DNA from: Armatimonadota bacterium | Lineage (GTDB): Bacteria; Armatimonadota; UBA5829 | Assembly (NCBI GenBank): GCA_039679645.1 | Contig: JBDKUO010000068.1 | Location: 1 to 33,309 of the forward strand | Direction of reading: 5' to 3' | Length of the DNA stretch: 33,309 bases | Shown: in pieces, positions 23,851 through 32,338 of the stretch | Numbering within the stretch: the stretch's first letter is position 1 | Layout of the letters: every line of letters starts with the position of its first letter | The notes under the pieces: generated by a model | Seen by the model: only the letters and a program-made list of their open reading frames with translations | Databases searched by the model: none | Told to the model about the DNA's origin: nothing | Position numbers and translations under genes: made by a program

Positions 23851-23877
23851 TGATCTTTAGCTCAATTGGTTATTAGT

Positions 23878-24801
23878 CTAAGTGACGATGCTGCCGACCG
23901 CGTTCTGCCACAAGCCGTAGCCCACATTGAAGCGCTCTCGGACGCCATACGTATAGCAATCAGTCATGAAGCCGATCTCCGAGGCGGCCTCAAGAGACCG
24001 GAGCTCCACAGCATCACTCTGTTGCAGAATAAGCGGCTTTATGACGCCCTTGGTGCAAAGTAGAAACCAGTCGCTGCTGTCGGTCAGATACGGGTTGACT
24101 TGAAGATCAACAATACCCTGGAGGGTATTCTTTGCCAGGTTAGCCGTAGTAGTGCCCTCCCCCGGATAGTAGACCGACTCAAGCAGCTCGCGTGCAGTAA
24201 ACTGCAGGGCGGGCGGGACCACGAGCATGTCAGGGATAATCCCCAGGAGTTCGCCATTCTCATCCTTGAAACCCTCCATCAGGAGGATAGCCGCGATCAG
24301 GGAGCTCTTGCTGAGAGCGTCGGTAAGTTTGTTACTCTGAACCGGGCTCTTCGGGTTGTTGGGTTCCTGGTGAGTCGTGTCGAAGAAGTACTTGCCGTCA
24401 TAGCATTTGTTTGTTGCACCAGCAGCTAGAGTCTGGAGAACGAGCTTGCCCTTGAATCGAGCAGCTTGCTGTGCAAGGCTCTGCACACGCAGTTTGACCT
24501 GGCCATACTGGTCAGCGTCAATGACCTCGCGCTCAATTGCAAGTGTGTCTTCCCACTTCTTGTTCTTGATAGTATAGTCGTGGGCCACAAGTCCCTGCGG
24601 AACCCTGCGGTCCTTGAACTCGCGCATGCCCTTGGTCGGGCCAAGCCAACCATACTTCTCTCCGTCGCGCCCATCGCCACTCGGGGCAATGGTAACGATG
24701 CGCTGATATTGGTTGTCAGTCTCGGCCTCCAGGGCCATAAAAAATAAGGTCTTCAGGGCATCCTGAAGAACCTCTTGAACATTACCTTTGGTTATCGGCA
24801 T
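23878..24801 (-). CDS. Major capsid protein, Mu gpT-like
   Basis: It forms the icosahedral head shell. The 307 residues begin MPITKGNVQEVLQDALKTLF and contain features of the Mu gpT group: YGWLGPTKGMREFKDRRVPQ, YTIKNKKWEDTLAIEREVID, DGKYFFDTTH and PDMLVVPPALQFTARELL. AGGAGGGAG lies upstream of the ATG at 24801. It follows the decoration protein by 13 bp and is separated from the next gene by a hairpin. Confidence 0.9.
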   Translation of the reverse strand: MPITKGNVQEVLQDALKTLFFMALEAETDNQYQRIVTIAPSGDGRDGEKYGWLGPTKGMREFKDRRVPQGLVAHDYTIKNKKWEDTLAIEREVIDADQYGQVKLRVQSLAQQAARFKGKLVLQTLAAGATNKCYDGKYFFDTTHQEPNNPKSPVQSNKLTDALSKSSLIAAILLMEGFKDENGELLGIIPDMLVVPPALQFTARELLESVYYPGEGTTTANLAKNTLQGIVDLQVNPYLTDSSDWFLLCTKGVIKPLILQQSDAVELRSLEAASEIGFMTDCYTYGVRERFNVGYGLWQNAVGSIVT

Positions 24802-24814
24802 CTATGTCTCCCTC

Positions 24815-25273
24815 CTAGCTAGCGGCCGCCTGGGTCACCCCGGCATATCCGTCAATGCTGATTCTAACTTCGGTCGCGCTGATAACCTCAACGACGCGAC
24901 CGACCTTACAGCCCAAATTAGCGGGCGCGGTCTTGGTAACCGTGGCATTATCCGCCGTGGCCCCGAGGTCCATATAGACCTCCTGCTGTAGCCATGTCTG
25001 GTCCGCGCCGGAGCACTTCATCACGTGTGCGCCCTTGCGGCTCACACGGCATTCAAGGTCTCCTGCTGCACCACTTGAGTTGTCGATCCCCTCGTAACTC
25101 ACACCCGAATATGGCATACTCGCCGTCCCGGAGAGAGGGTTCAGGTAGCCAGTGCTCGGAGCTACCCCTACGAGGCCTCCCTGGCAAATCTTAACCGCAG
25201 CCATTTTGAGTGAGAGGACATCGTCCATCTTTCCTTGGGTATCGCGATTTTGCGAAATTGCTGCCCAGGCCAT
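24815..25273 (-). CDS. Head decoration/cement protein
   Basis: The 152 residues are beta-rich with many Gly/Ala/Thr (GGLVGVAPSTGYLNPLSGTA, TAPANLGCKVGRVVEVISAT, EVRISIDGYAGV). The gene lies between the protease/scaffold and the major capsid gene, the usual place for a decoration protein. GGAGG lies upstream of the ATG. Confidence 0.7.
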   Translation of the reverse strand: MAWAAISQNRDTQGKMDDVLSLKMAAVKICQGGLVGVAPSTGYLNPLSGTASMPYSGVSYEGIDNSSGAAGDLECRVSRKGAHVMKCSGADQTWLQQEVYMDLGATADNATVTKTAPANLGCKVGRVVEVISATEVRISIDGYAGVTQAAAS

Positions 25274-25275
25274 AA

Positions 25276-26340
25276 TTACTTACCTCCCTCCACCTGCTCA
25301 GCCGTTACGCCGAGACCGGCATAGATTTTGCCCTTAATGTCATCAGAGAACTGGCTTCCCTCGCCGTCCCCATCGTCCTTGGTCTGCTTAGCAGGCATCT
25401 TGTCCACCATTTCTGCGAAGGTCTTCGCGCTCTCCCCTCCGGCTGCCATAAGAGCCTCGGCAAATGGCACCATCTCAGGGGTCAGTTTGCCCTCATCAGT
25501 CCACTGTTTGACCCTGTCGACCCGGCGTTCACTGTGGAACTGAGCCACGGCCTCAGCGCTTGACTTACAGATATCAACCAAGGGCTGAATCTGCGCAGAG
25601 AACTGAGCTTTGAGAGTCTCTGTAAAGCTTTGCATCGCCTCGTCGACGATCTTCCTTACTTCTTCTGCATTCATACTTGTAGTAGTCCTTTCTGCGCTTT
25701 CGCGCTTTGGTTGCCATACCTGTTCCATTTCCACAGGCTCGCCCAACACCAATGTCCCATCCACAACTGAGAATGGGTATTTGAAATATCTCCCATCGCC
25801 TTTCTGAACTATTGCTGAATCCTCATAGAGAGGATATAAGCTAATGCTATAGTCGTCCGACCCGGTGCCTAGCTTCGCACGAAACAGAGAGGTTACCTGA
25901 TCATCAGTCAAGCCATCCCAACCCATTTGGACAACCGAACCGGTGAATGTTATGCGTCCATCTGCAAAAACGGACGCCGATGCAACTCGCGGATTTTGCA
26001 CGATAGAGACCTCAAGCAGCCGATCCTTTTCGCGAGGAATCGTAACTGAGACTTTCTTCGCCTTAGCTGCTTCCATCAGGCTCCAGACATGAGCCGGAGT
26101 TCGCAAGGTCCCCATGAGTTCCTTGCCCTTTCGATAGACATTTTTGACAATGCCCATTGCGCCATCGAACGGGGTCGGAACATGCTCGATTCCAATTGGA
26201 GCCTCGGTGGTATTCGCAACGATATTATCAAGATCGTCTTCGGTCACCTCGATATCCTTGTCGGGGTAGGACCCTGCCTCAAATAGCTTGACCGGACGTT
26301 CGATAAAGTCATCAGTGCTGAAACTAATAGCTTTATTCAT
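25276..26340 (-). CDS. Phage head protease/scaffold protein (Mu gpI-like)
   Basis: It is predicted to process head precursors and, through its C-terminal part, to scaffold capsid assembly. Of 354 residues, the first 150 hold the protease-like region (IEVTEDDLDNIVANTTEAP, IGIEHVPTPFDGAMGIVKN, SVTIPREKDRLLEVSIVQNP). The HVPT region and the SVT strand match the His and Ser positions expected in such proteases, but I cannot prove the catalytic set. The last 130 residues are helical and scaffold-like (VRKIVDEAMQSFTETLKAQF) and end in IYAGLGVTAEQVEGGK. It overlaps the upstream gene as ATGA. Confidence 0.75.
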   Translation of the reverse strand: MNKAISFSTDDFIERPVKLFEAGSYPDKDIEVTEDDLDNIVANTTEAPIGIEHVPTPFDGAMGIVKNVYRKGKELMGTLRTPAHVWSLMEAAKAKKVSVTIPREKDRLLEVSIVQNPRVASASVFADGRITFTGSVVQMGWDGLTDDQVTSLFRAKLGTGSDDYSISLYPLYEDSAIVQKGDGRYFKYPFSVVDGTLVLGEPVEMEQVWQPKRESAERTTTSMNAEEVRKIVDEAMQSFTETLKAQFSAQIQPLVDICKSSAEAVAQFHSERRVDRVKQWTDEGKLTPEMVPFAEALMAAGGESAKTFAEMVDKMPAKQTKDDGDGEGSQFSDDIKGKIYAGLGVTAEQVEGGK

Positions 26341-26687
26341 TTCTTTCCTCCCTTACCGTAGCGCTCCACGTCCTCAGGGGTAACGCCCAGACCGTCATAA
26401 ATCTTCTGGGCTTCGGAATCCGCAGGGAGTTCACTCACCCGCGTTGAAATCTGAGACATAGCGACAGGTGGGCGATAATTATCCCAACGTTTCTTGTATT
26501 CATTGAGGACTCGCTGCAGCTTCAATACATCGGCTCCCTCCGTCGCAAATGTCGCGGATTCAGGTTCTCCGATCAGCTTGCCGATCCGCCGGATTTCACC
26601 CTTGAGGAAGCGCACGTAACGTTCACCATCACGAGCCTGCTGCTTCAATTTCAGAAAGTCACTCTGGCTCATCTCGATCTTGTCCAT
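26337..26687 (-). CDS. Small scaffold-like phage protein
   Basis: The 116 residues are charged and helical (DFLKLKQQARDGERYVRFLK, VLKLQRVLNEYKKRWDNY) and end in KIYDGLGVTPEDVERYGKG. That C-terminal motif is almost the same as the end of the protease/scaffold protein encoded next to it, so the two may dock on the same capsid surface. The ATG at 26687 has AAAGGAG 6 nt upstream; longer starts lack a site. Confidence 0.65.
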   Translation of the reverse strand: MDKIEMSQSDFLKLKQQARDGERYVRFLKGEIRRIGKLIGEPESATFATEGADVLKLQRVLNEYKKRWDNYRPPVAMSQISTRVSELPADSEAQKIYDGLGVTPEDVERYGKGGKK

Positions 26688-26698
26688 ATCGAACTCCT

Positions 26699-27580
26699 TT
26701 ACAGGTCCTCGGTCCCCACATATGCCTGGCAAATCTCGCAAGCTGTAGCTGCAATGTCATATATGACTGCGTTCTTCTCAGCATCGATTGTCAATGCGCA
26801 CAGGCAATTAGGATGAAATGGTGGCTTCTCGCTTGTTGCATCACGGAATCCCTGGGCCTGAAATTCATTTACTTGGCCTTGGTTCTGGGCAGCCGAGACC
26901 TCCGTCCTGGCCAGTCGCTCAAATTCCCAACCGCGATATGCATCAAATTGCTGAGATAATTGACGGCCTACGTCAATCGGACTCATACCTGCGTCCATAG
27001 CGCCGAGTAGCATCCCCTGGATATCGTCTTTGACACCCTCAAGGCGCAACTGCCCATTCTCTGAAAGCCGCTCAAACGCCTCGTTGAGCATCTTCTTTAC
27101 GCCCTCGCTGTTGCGGTCCGGGAGAGCCTTTGTCGCATCGGCCCCAGCTATTTCGTCAGCTCGATTGCCCCCAATACTATATGCAAAACGATCCCACTGC
27201 TGAATAAGCCCATCGGAACTCTCGCTTCCGATAAATCCCAATGCCGACCGGTCACGCCCGGCCATAGCATCCAGGAAGTCATCAATAGCCCAGTCAATCT
27301 GCTCTTGCTGTGCAGCCGAATATTCAAAATGCGGTTCTGCCTCAAAACTGATCGAATCTATTTGGCGTGTTTTTTGTTTTGATGATAGCTTCGCGGGAAG
27401 TTTAAGCGCTCTCCATATGCGCTTCTCTAAAATATCAACCTGAGCCTGAATGTCGGCATGAAATTTGCCAATCGCTTTAGCTATCCGAGGGTCCTTTGGT
27501 GACTCATCTGTTCCAATCGAGGCCTGGGCGTCACTGATGGCAAACTTAATAAGTGAATGACCTTGGCAATGTTCCATCAT
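26699..27580 (-). CDS. Phage head morphogenesis protein, Mu F-like
   Basis: It is predicted as a minor head protein ejected or assembled with the portal. The 293 residues have a helical N terminus and a Mu F-like second half: LEGVKDDIQGMLLGAMDAGM, FERLARTEVSAAQNQGQVNE, and the closing PPFHPNCLCALTIDA with the HPNC signature of the family. It overlaps the end of the portal gene by 35 bp and precedes the scaffold-like gene. Confidence 0.85.
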   Translation of the reverse strand: MMEHCQGHSLIKFAISDAQASIGTDESPKDPRIAKAIGKFHADIQAQVDILEKRIWRALKLPAKLSSKQKTRQIDSISFEAEPHFEYSAAQQEQIDWAIDDFLDAMAGRDRSALGFIGSESSDGLIQQWDRFAYSIGGNRADEIAGADATKALPDRNSEGVKKMLNEAFERLSENGQLRLEGVKDDIQGMLLGAMDAGMSPIDVGRQLSQQFDAYRGWEFERLARTEVSAAQNQGQVNEFQAQGFRDATSEKPPFHPNCLCALTIDAEKNAVIYDIAATACEICQAYVGTEDL

Positions 27581-28949
27581 CTGCCCCTTTCGGCAACTGG
27601 TTACTCAGTGCCTGATTAGGGTCCTGTAGATCGCCGTTTGGTGTTGGCTCGTCTATCCCCCCTGAGGGACCCAAGACAGTAACCGCCGTCGGAGTGTCTT
27701 TCTGCTCGGCAATCTCGCCGTCGAAGCGCTCACCCAAGACATATTCTGCATACTGCTCCTGGGTAAAGATTCCATTGCGCCAGAGCGAGGTTCCGACTGT
27801 CTCGCGCGTCTTGTCGGCATTAGCCTGCGCATATTCGGCCTGGGCGGTCTGAACGGCGTCCTGTAGAGACACAGCATTCCACTTGAGGTCAAACTCACCC
27901 TCGCGTCCGGTCAGGTCTAACCAGCGTTGAATTATAAACTTTGCAGTATAGAGGCTTTCATCTTGCACTGAGTTGATGTAGGAAATCAGCACGTCGGCCT
28001 GTTGTGTAGAAAGCCTCTCCGTGGTGCTCCAATTGAACCCGAGCATCCAAGAGGGCAGACCAGTGCGGCCTACAATCTGCTCCAAGAGGGCCTTGCCGTC
28101 GATAGAAAAGTCGAGTGTCTGTCCATCTGCGCCAATAACACTGACTGTGACCGCGCCCGAAGTGAAGAAATCGCGCACTTCGCCTTTCTTGCGGGCTTTC
28201 ATAGCCTTGTTGAAGTTAGCCTCGAAAGCCTTCATTATTCCAGCAGTCTTTTGTCCGCTGGAATCAGAAAATCCCTCGGGCGGCGTCCAATTAACGTGAA
28301 ACGCAGGAACGCCAAAGCGCTCCCAGTTCTTGCCAAGGGACTCTTCCATCTTCATGAATATCTCGGCCGTGAACGGCAGGCTTGCAAACAGTGACCGTCC
28401 GTTCGGGTTCGCATCAGCCTCGTGAACACTGACAGTAATCCAGTTTCGATCCAGGACAACCGGCAGACCTTGGCCCTGCTGACGCTGCGCAACGTCGACT
28501 TCTAAATTGCCTCTGCCCGAAGGCTTGAAGACAATTGTCTCACTCTCTATGTTTGCAAGCGCATAGATGTCATCTCCCGCATTGTTGGGCACGATCTCTA
28601 TCGCAGCAGGTCCATATTGCAAGCGCTGTCTAATCTCAGAACGCAGAGCAGTCATCAGCCCATTTTGCACGTGATTGACTTTGACATTCTCCATAAATGT
28701 CTCGATATCAGACTTGAGTGGCTCGTCCGTGACGACTTCCAGTGTTCCGCAGAGTCGTGCTGTTTGACTTAATGCCAGATCAAGGCAAGGGATAGCATCC
28801 CGCATCAGCTTGTAGAGTTTGTATGGCTGATCGTTAGGGACCTCATAGAATGCATTCAGCCAGGGAGAATCCCATGAAGCTCTTGACTGGCTCGTCCCTG
28901 TTGAGATTGGCATCGGCTTCTTACCGATGTAAAACTTGCCGATTCGCAT
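27546..28949 (-). CDS. Phage portal protein
   Basis: It forms the ring at the head vertex through which DNA is packaged. The 467 residues show portal features: KLMRDAIPCLDLALSQTARL, IRQRLQYGPAAIEIVP, WERFGVPAFHVNWTP, GRTGLPSWMLGFNWSTTERL and STQQADVLISYINSVQDESL. Its position directly after terL and before the Mu F-like gene is the standard order. GGAGG lies upstream of the ATG. Confidence 0.85.
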   Translation of the reverse strand: MRIGKFYIGKKPMPISTGTSQSRASWDSPWLNAFYEVPNDQPYKLYKLMRDAIPCLDLALSQTARLCGTLEVVTDEPLKSDIETFMENVKVNHVQNGLMTALRSEIRQRLQYGPAAIEIVPNNAGDDIYALANIESETIVFKPSGRGNLEVDVAQRQQGQGLPVVLDRNWITVSVHEADANPNGRSLFASLPFTAEIFMKMEESLGKNWERFGVPAFHVNWTPPEGFSDSSGQKTAGIMKAFEANFNKAMKARKKGEVRDFFTSGAVTVSVIGADGQTLDFSIDGKALLEQIVGRTGLPSWMLGFNWSTTERLSTQQADVLISYINSVQDESLYTAKFIIQRWLDLTGREGEFDLKWNAVSLQDAVQTAQAEYAQANADKTRETVGTSLWRNGIFTQEQYAEYVLGERFDGEIAEQKDTPTAVTVLGPSGGIDEPTPNGDLQDPNQALSNQLPKGADDGTLPRSFTY

Positions 28950-28951
28950 TC

Positions 28952-30328
28952 CTATCCTCCAAGGCGATAAATACTACCTCGTGATTCACCCGCAGATGAA
29001 TAAGCGCCAAAACCGCCGTCACCTTCCACCATCAATTCAGTAAGAGCCCAAACCAGAGCATCGAGTCGGTTAGGACTTTTTCCGCTGGTGGGAACCCAAT
29101 TACATAACTCGTCTTCAAGTTCGGCGAACGCGCCGACGTGATGAACGAAACCCTGTTCGTAAAATGCTGCTATCGGTTCCGCCCGTGTGTATTTGCCTCT
29201 ACTCGCCCAAAGCTTCTTGGTTGCGACATTCTGATCAACTGATTTGATCGTCAATATGACCATCTCGCCGCCATTATTGACCTCTGCAGCAATCCGATCC
29301 GCTTGGTGTTCCCAATATCCCGCTATTGCAGCAGATGCCCATTCGAGAGGACCACCCTGCAAACTCTTATCCTCAAGCACATAAGCATGACCGTTTTCAG
29401 CCAACCCGACGATGAGGATACCGGCCTCGTCCGCATCCTCTGCCGTCGAATCCGAAACAGCGGGGTCAACCCCCACAACCACTCTTATTAGTGACGGAGC
29501 GGACCGAACTCGTAGAGCATCGATCATTGATCGCTTCCAAAGAGCACCAGGCACGTCTGTTAGAAGTTTTGCGTGGAGTTCCTGCAGACCTAATCGCGTG
29601 CCCTCATAGCGTTTGACCACACGCTGAATGAAATTTGGTGATAGATTTGCGTAATTGTCATACGTCGAGCCTGAAGTCACTACTGTCTGTGGGTCCTGAA
29701 CCAAATCTCGAATGAGTTTCGTCGGTCTCGGCGTCGTTGTTGCACAAGCTTGAGGCTGAGGACCTAGCCTGAGACCAAACTCCATATTGCTCCAGGTTTC
29801 ATCAGCATACTTCCACTTGGCCGGTTCATCGGTCCAAGCAGTATCATGCTGTGGTCCTCGGAGCTGGTCGGGGTCCTCTCCCGAATAAGCGATTGCAATA
29901 GCTCCATTCGGCCATGTCAATCGCCGTTTAGACGGCTCGTATACGGGCATGAACCACGGCGGCGAAATCTTTAGTATCGATGATTCCCCGGCCTCGATCA
30001 TAACATCGCGCACATCGGCGGCGGTTTCGCCGATCAGTGCAGCATGGCCGAATCGTCCACTTTTCATGCGGGCAATAACCCACTCTGCACCAGTTCGCGT
30101 TTTCCCGAACCCGCGTCCTGCCATGATGAGCCAGCAAAACCAATCGCCTGGAGGAGGCAACTGCGCAGGACGCGCCCAAAACGCCCAATCGTAGATAAGA
30201 GTCTCTGCATCTGCTTCGCTGAGTGAGCCTAGGTAGGCCAGTCGCTCCTCCAGCGACAACTTGATAAATCGAGCGGCGAGCGACTCTTCGGCCTCTCGCC
30301 CACTCAGAGTATTCCTGCCTGCTTCCAT
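28952..30328 (-). CDS. terL: Terminase large subunit
   Basis: It is the ATP-driven motor and nuclease that packages phage DNA. In 458 residues the Walker A is GRGFGKT at 71-77, and the Walker B region is TAWTDE at 163-168 with catalytic E168. The nuclease domain starts with VVGVDPAVSD near 265 and closes with SPNRLDALVWALTEL near 420-430. The start overlaps the preceding small gene by 25 bp and has only a weak ribosome site, which fits coupling. Confidence 0.93.
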   Translation of the reverse strand: MEAGRNTLSGREAEESLAARFIKLSLEERLAYLGSLSEADAETLIYDWAFWARPAQLPPPGDWFCWLIMAGRGFGKTRTGAEWVIARMKSGRFGHAALIGETAADVRDVMIEAGESSILKISPPWFMPVYEPSKRRLTWPNGAIAIAYSGEDPDQLRGPQHDTAWTDEPAKWKYADETWSNMEFGLRLGPQPQACATTTPRPTKLIRDLVQDPQTVVTSGSTYDNYANLSPNFIQRVVKRYEGTRLGLQELHAKLLTDVPGALWKRSMIDALRVRSAPSLIRVVVGVDPAVSDSTAEDADEAGILIVGLAENGHAYVLEDKSLQGGPLEWASAAIAGYWEHQADRIAAEVNNGGEMVILTIKSVDQNVATKKLWASRGKYTRAEPIAAFYEQGFVHHVGAFAELEDELCNWVPTSGKSPNRLDALVWALTELMVEGDGGFGAYSSAGESRGSIYRLGG

Positions 30329-30531
30329 GCGTCGAAGAACCGTTTGTAGCCCTTGGTCGTGCCGTCGCCATTATCGTCTGCGGCGCAAAGCTGGGCGTAA
30401 CTGCCGTCTGTGGAGCCGAAGAATGACTCGAAGTCGACAATGTCAACCATCTGTAGAGCATCCAACCGTATCGTTGCACCGTCGTTAATGAGCAAGCCTG
30501 CCTCACCAAGTTTACTGATTAGTTGATTCAT
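30304..30531 (-). CDS. Small protein between terminase subunits, unknown
   Basis: The 75 residues begin MNQLISKLGEAGLLINDGAT and contain FESFFGSTDGSYAQLCAADD and a helical end (KRFFDAWKQAGIL). It overlaps terL and follows the 148-residue gene closely. I do not recognise it. The DDNGDG segment is acidic but not a proven calcium site. Confidence 0.6.
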   Translation of the reverse strand: MNQLISKLGEAGLLINDGATIRLDALQMVDIVDFESFFGSTDGSYAQLCAADDNGDGTTKGYKRFFDAWKQAGIL

Positions 30532-30534
30532 CTG

Positions 30535-30981
30535 TTATACTCCGATTCCGGCCATCTTGAGCCAGTAGTTGCTCACCGAACTACCCGTGTTTTTAATACG
30601 TAATTTCAGTGTCTTGCCAAAAGGCGAGGACCCACTGATCATGTTGTCCTTCCATTCGGTTGCAGCAGTTGTTAATACGCCGCCGATGGAGAGTTCGGAT
30701 GTTGATACATGTCCCTCGTCATCGGCCCTGCTATAGTATAGTGATCCTATCTCGCTAGATTTGTAGAAAAAATGTAGATAGGCCATCCAGTCGGCATTAT
30801 CCACAGTCACGTAGTCTGTGTATGCCCCGACAGCTATCCCGTAACCATTATCACCTTCTGCGTCCGCCTTGAAGAGATTAACGAAACCAGCGTATTTGCG
30901 CCGGGTTATGACCGCACCGGACTGATCTGCTGCAACATCTACCAACTCTTTTGTTTTTGTGTCTATTGCGGTTATTATCAT
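30535..30981 (-). CDS. Virion-like protein between terminase subunits, unknown
   Basis: The 148 residues are beta-rich with aromatic residues (MIITAIDTKTKELVDVAADQ, GYGIAVGAYTDYVTVDNADW, LKLRIKNTGSSVSNYWLKMA). This is the style of phage decoration or fibre-associated proteins and unlike packaging proteins. Its ATG overlaps the terS stop as ATGA, with AGGTGA upstream. It is an unusual insertion between terS and terL. Confidence 0.6.
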   Translation of the reverse strand: MIITAIDTKTKELVDVAADQSGAVITRRKYAGFVNLFKADAEGDNGYGIAVGAYTDYVTVDNADWMAYLHFFYKSSEIGSLYYSRADDEGHVSTSELSIGGVLTTAATEWKDNMISGSSPFGKTLKLRIKNTGSSVSNYWLKMAGIGV

Positions 30982-31454
30982 TTTTCTTCACCTGTGTTTT
31001 GAGCATTATCCATGCGATCAGATAACCTATCGAGCATATCTATAAGCCGCTCTTTGGCCGAACAATCATTAATTGGAGCGCCATCCTTGCCCGTGAGCTC
31101 AACAGAGTGGTTGTCTCTAAACTTCTCCGGTTTTCGGCTCTTCATGAGGAACATCAACAGGGTGTCGGAATAGCGCCTGATATGGCCGACCTCCTCGCCC
31201 TGATAGAACACCGGCTCCAGGCAACCAGTCACAGCTCTTCGGTGAGCTTCAACTTCCATCGCATCGACTGCGGATTCGAGAGCGTCTTCCCACTCAGCCT
31301 CAAATTTAACATCTTCTGATTTATGTTTATATGCTGTAGCTCGAACTATTCCCGCAGCGCTGCATGCCGTTGACACAATACCTGTCTCGCTGAGCGCTTG
31401 GAGAAAGATTTCCCTCTTCTTCTTTGAAAAGCGAGCAATTTTTGATGCAGACAT
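30978..31454 (-). CDS. terS: Terminase small subunit
   Basis: It recognises the packaging site and recruits TerL. The 158 residues begin with a helix-turn-helix: KREIFLQALSETGIVSTACS, AAGIVRATAYKHKSEDVKFE. The oligomerisation part follows (EDALESAVDAMEVEAHRRAV), then a characteristic LLMFLMKSRKPEKFRDN near the end. GAGG lies 5 nt before the ATG at 31454. Confidence 0.88.
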   Translation of the reverse strand: MSASKIARFSKKKREIFLQALSETGIVSTACSAAGIVRATAYKHKSEDVKFEAEWEDALESAVDAMEVEAHRRAVTGCLEPVFYQGEEVGHIRRYSDTLLMFLMKSRKPEKFRDNHSVELTGKDGAPINDCSAKERLIDMLDRLSDRMDNAQNTGEEK

Positions 31455-31456
31455 AT

Positions 31457-31603
31457 CTACCTCGCTACCCGCACGTATTTACCAGCCTGTGCTTTGCCTC
31501 GGCGCCGCTGATCTTCTTTACGTGCAGCGTTGATCTGAGCAATTGGACTGAGAGCCTCACGAGCCTCTTTTCGCTGATTGGTAGTGTTTGGTTGATAGCT
31601 CAT
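31457..31603 (-). CDS. Small basic phage protein upstream of terS
   Basis: The 48 residues from the ATG at 31603 read MSYQPNTTNQRKEAREALSP, then a basic end (RKEDQRRRGKAQAGKYVRVA). The stop lies 2 nt before the terS ATG, which supports a real gene. No clear ribosome site precedes the ATG, and the frame is open further upstream. The role is unknown; the charge suggests nucleic acid binding. Confidence 0.4.
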   Translation of the reverse strand: MSYQPNTTNQRKEAREALSPIAQINAARKEDQRRRGKAQAGKYVRVAR

Positions 31604-31656
31604 AGTTGTAAAAGTAATCCCAGCATATAGCCAGAGTCGAAATATAATTAAATGGG

Positions 31657-31840
31657 AGGGCCCGATACTGTCGCTTATGCGCCCGCGTCGGGCCGCGCGG
31701 GGAGATGATAGTAAAACAACATACACCTATAAGCTCTAAACTGGCTCAGGGGGCGACCATTTTGAGCCTAAAAACGCTGCCTGCTTGAGCGTGAAGAAAA
31801 CATTTTTGAGCGTGAAATTGGGGGGCGACCACTTTTTTTG
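31657..31840. other. Repeat-rich region before terS, candidate packaging site
   Basis: It holds nested GC-rich inverted repeats: GGCCCGA (31659-31665) with TCGGGCC (31688-31694), and CCCGCG (31682-31687) with CGCGGG (31696-31701). Short direct repeats follow: GGGGGCGACCA near 31750 and again near 31822, and TTGAGCGTGAA near 31785 and 31804. The part from 31768 also codes the end of the late regulator. Position next to terS suggests a pac or cos site. Confidence 0.35.
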
Positions 31841-32274
31841 TTTTCTTGCGTATCAATCCATTCTTCATATGTATTAGTCAGGTGTTCCCGCATTGCTGCC
31901 CACGGAAAAGTCTCAAGCATTACAGTAAGAAGCCCCCGTCTTTTTGGTTGATATAAACTTATCTTGTCCAGTGCAGCCACGCGAGACTTCTGAACATTTC
32001 GCCTTGTGCAATCAAACCGCTCTGCTATCTCATAATCACTATTGCCGAGCAGATGACATACCAGCACGACAAGCTGCCAATCCGTAAGCCCTCCGCGCTG
32101 CCGTCGTGACCAGCGGATCATCTTGCGAACTTCCCGCCACAATAGGCCGGTGACGCCGGGGTCTTTACATATGTCACTGACATACGAAAACGGATCGCAA
32201 GCCTTTTCCCACAGACCCGCACCTACTGCAAATACATCCTCAATATCCTCAATCGCTATCGTTCGCCTTGCCAT
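31768..32274 (-). CDS. Sigma-like helix-turn-helix late regulator (ArpU-type)
   Basis: It is probably an activator of the phage late genes. In the 168 residues a sigma region 4-like helix-turn-helix is clear: LTDWQLVVLVCHLLGNSDYE, IAERFDCTRRNVQKSRVAAL. It is located just before terS, the normal place for ArpU-type late regulators. The C-terminal end (KKSGRPPISRSKMFSSRSS) is basic and looks out of character, because it is read through the direct repeats near 31804-31830. GGAGG with GGGAAG precedes the ATG. Confidence 0.75.
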   Translation of the reverse strand: MARRTIAIEDIEDVFAVGAGLWEKACDPFSYVSDICKDPGVTGLLWREVRKMIRWSRRQRGGLTDWQLVVLVCHLLGNSDYEIAERFDCTRRNVQKSRVAALDKISLYQPKRRGLLTVMLETFPWAAMREHLTNTYEEWIDTQENKKSGRPPISRSKMFSSRSSRQRF

Positions 32275-32303
32275 CTTCCCTTTCGCCTCCTGCGTATATG
32301 TGG

Positions 32304-32309
32304 TATAAT
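32304..32309 (+). promoter_or_regulatory. Extended -10 promoter element on the plus strand
   Basis: TGGTATAAT at 32301-32309 is a full TGn extended -10 with a perfect TATAAT. The -35 position (TTTCGC) is weak, as allowed for this class. It points against the surrounding phage genes, and a terminator follows at 32339-32370. Confidence 0.4.
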
Positions 32310-32338
32310 ATGCTCGTCTGATTTACTACATCTTGAGG

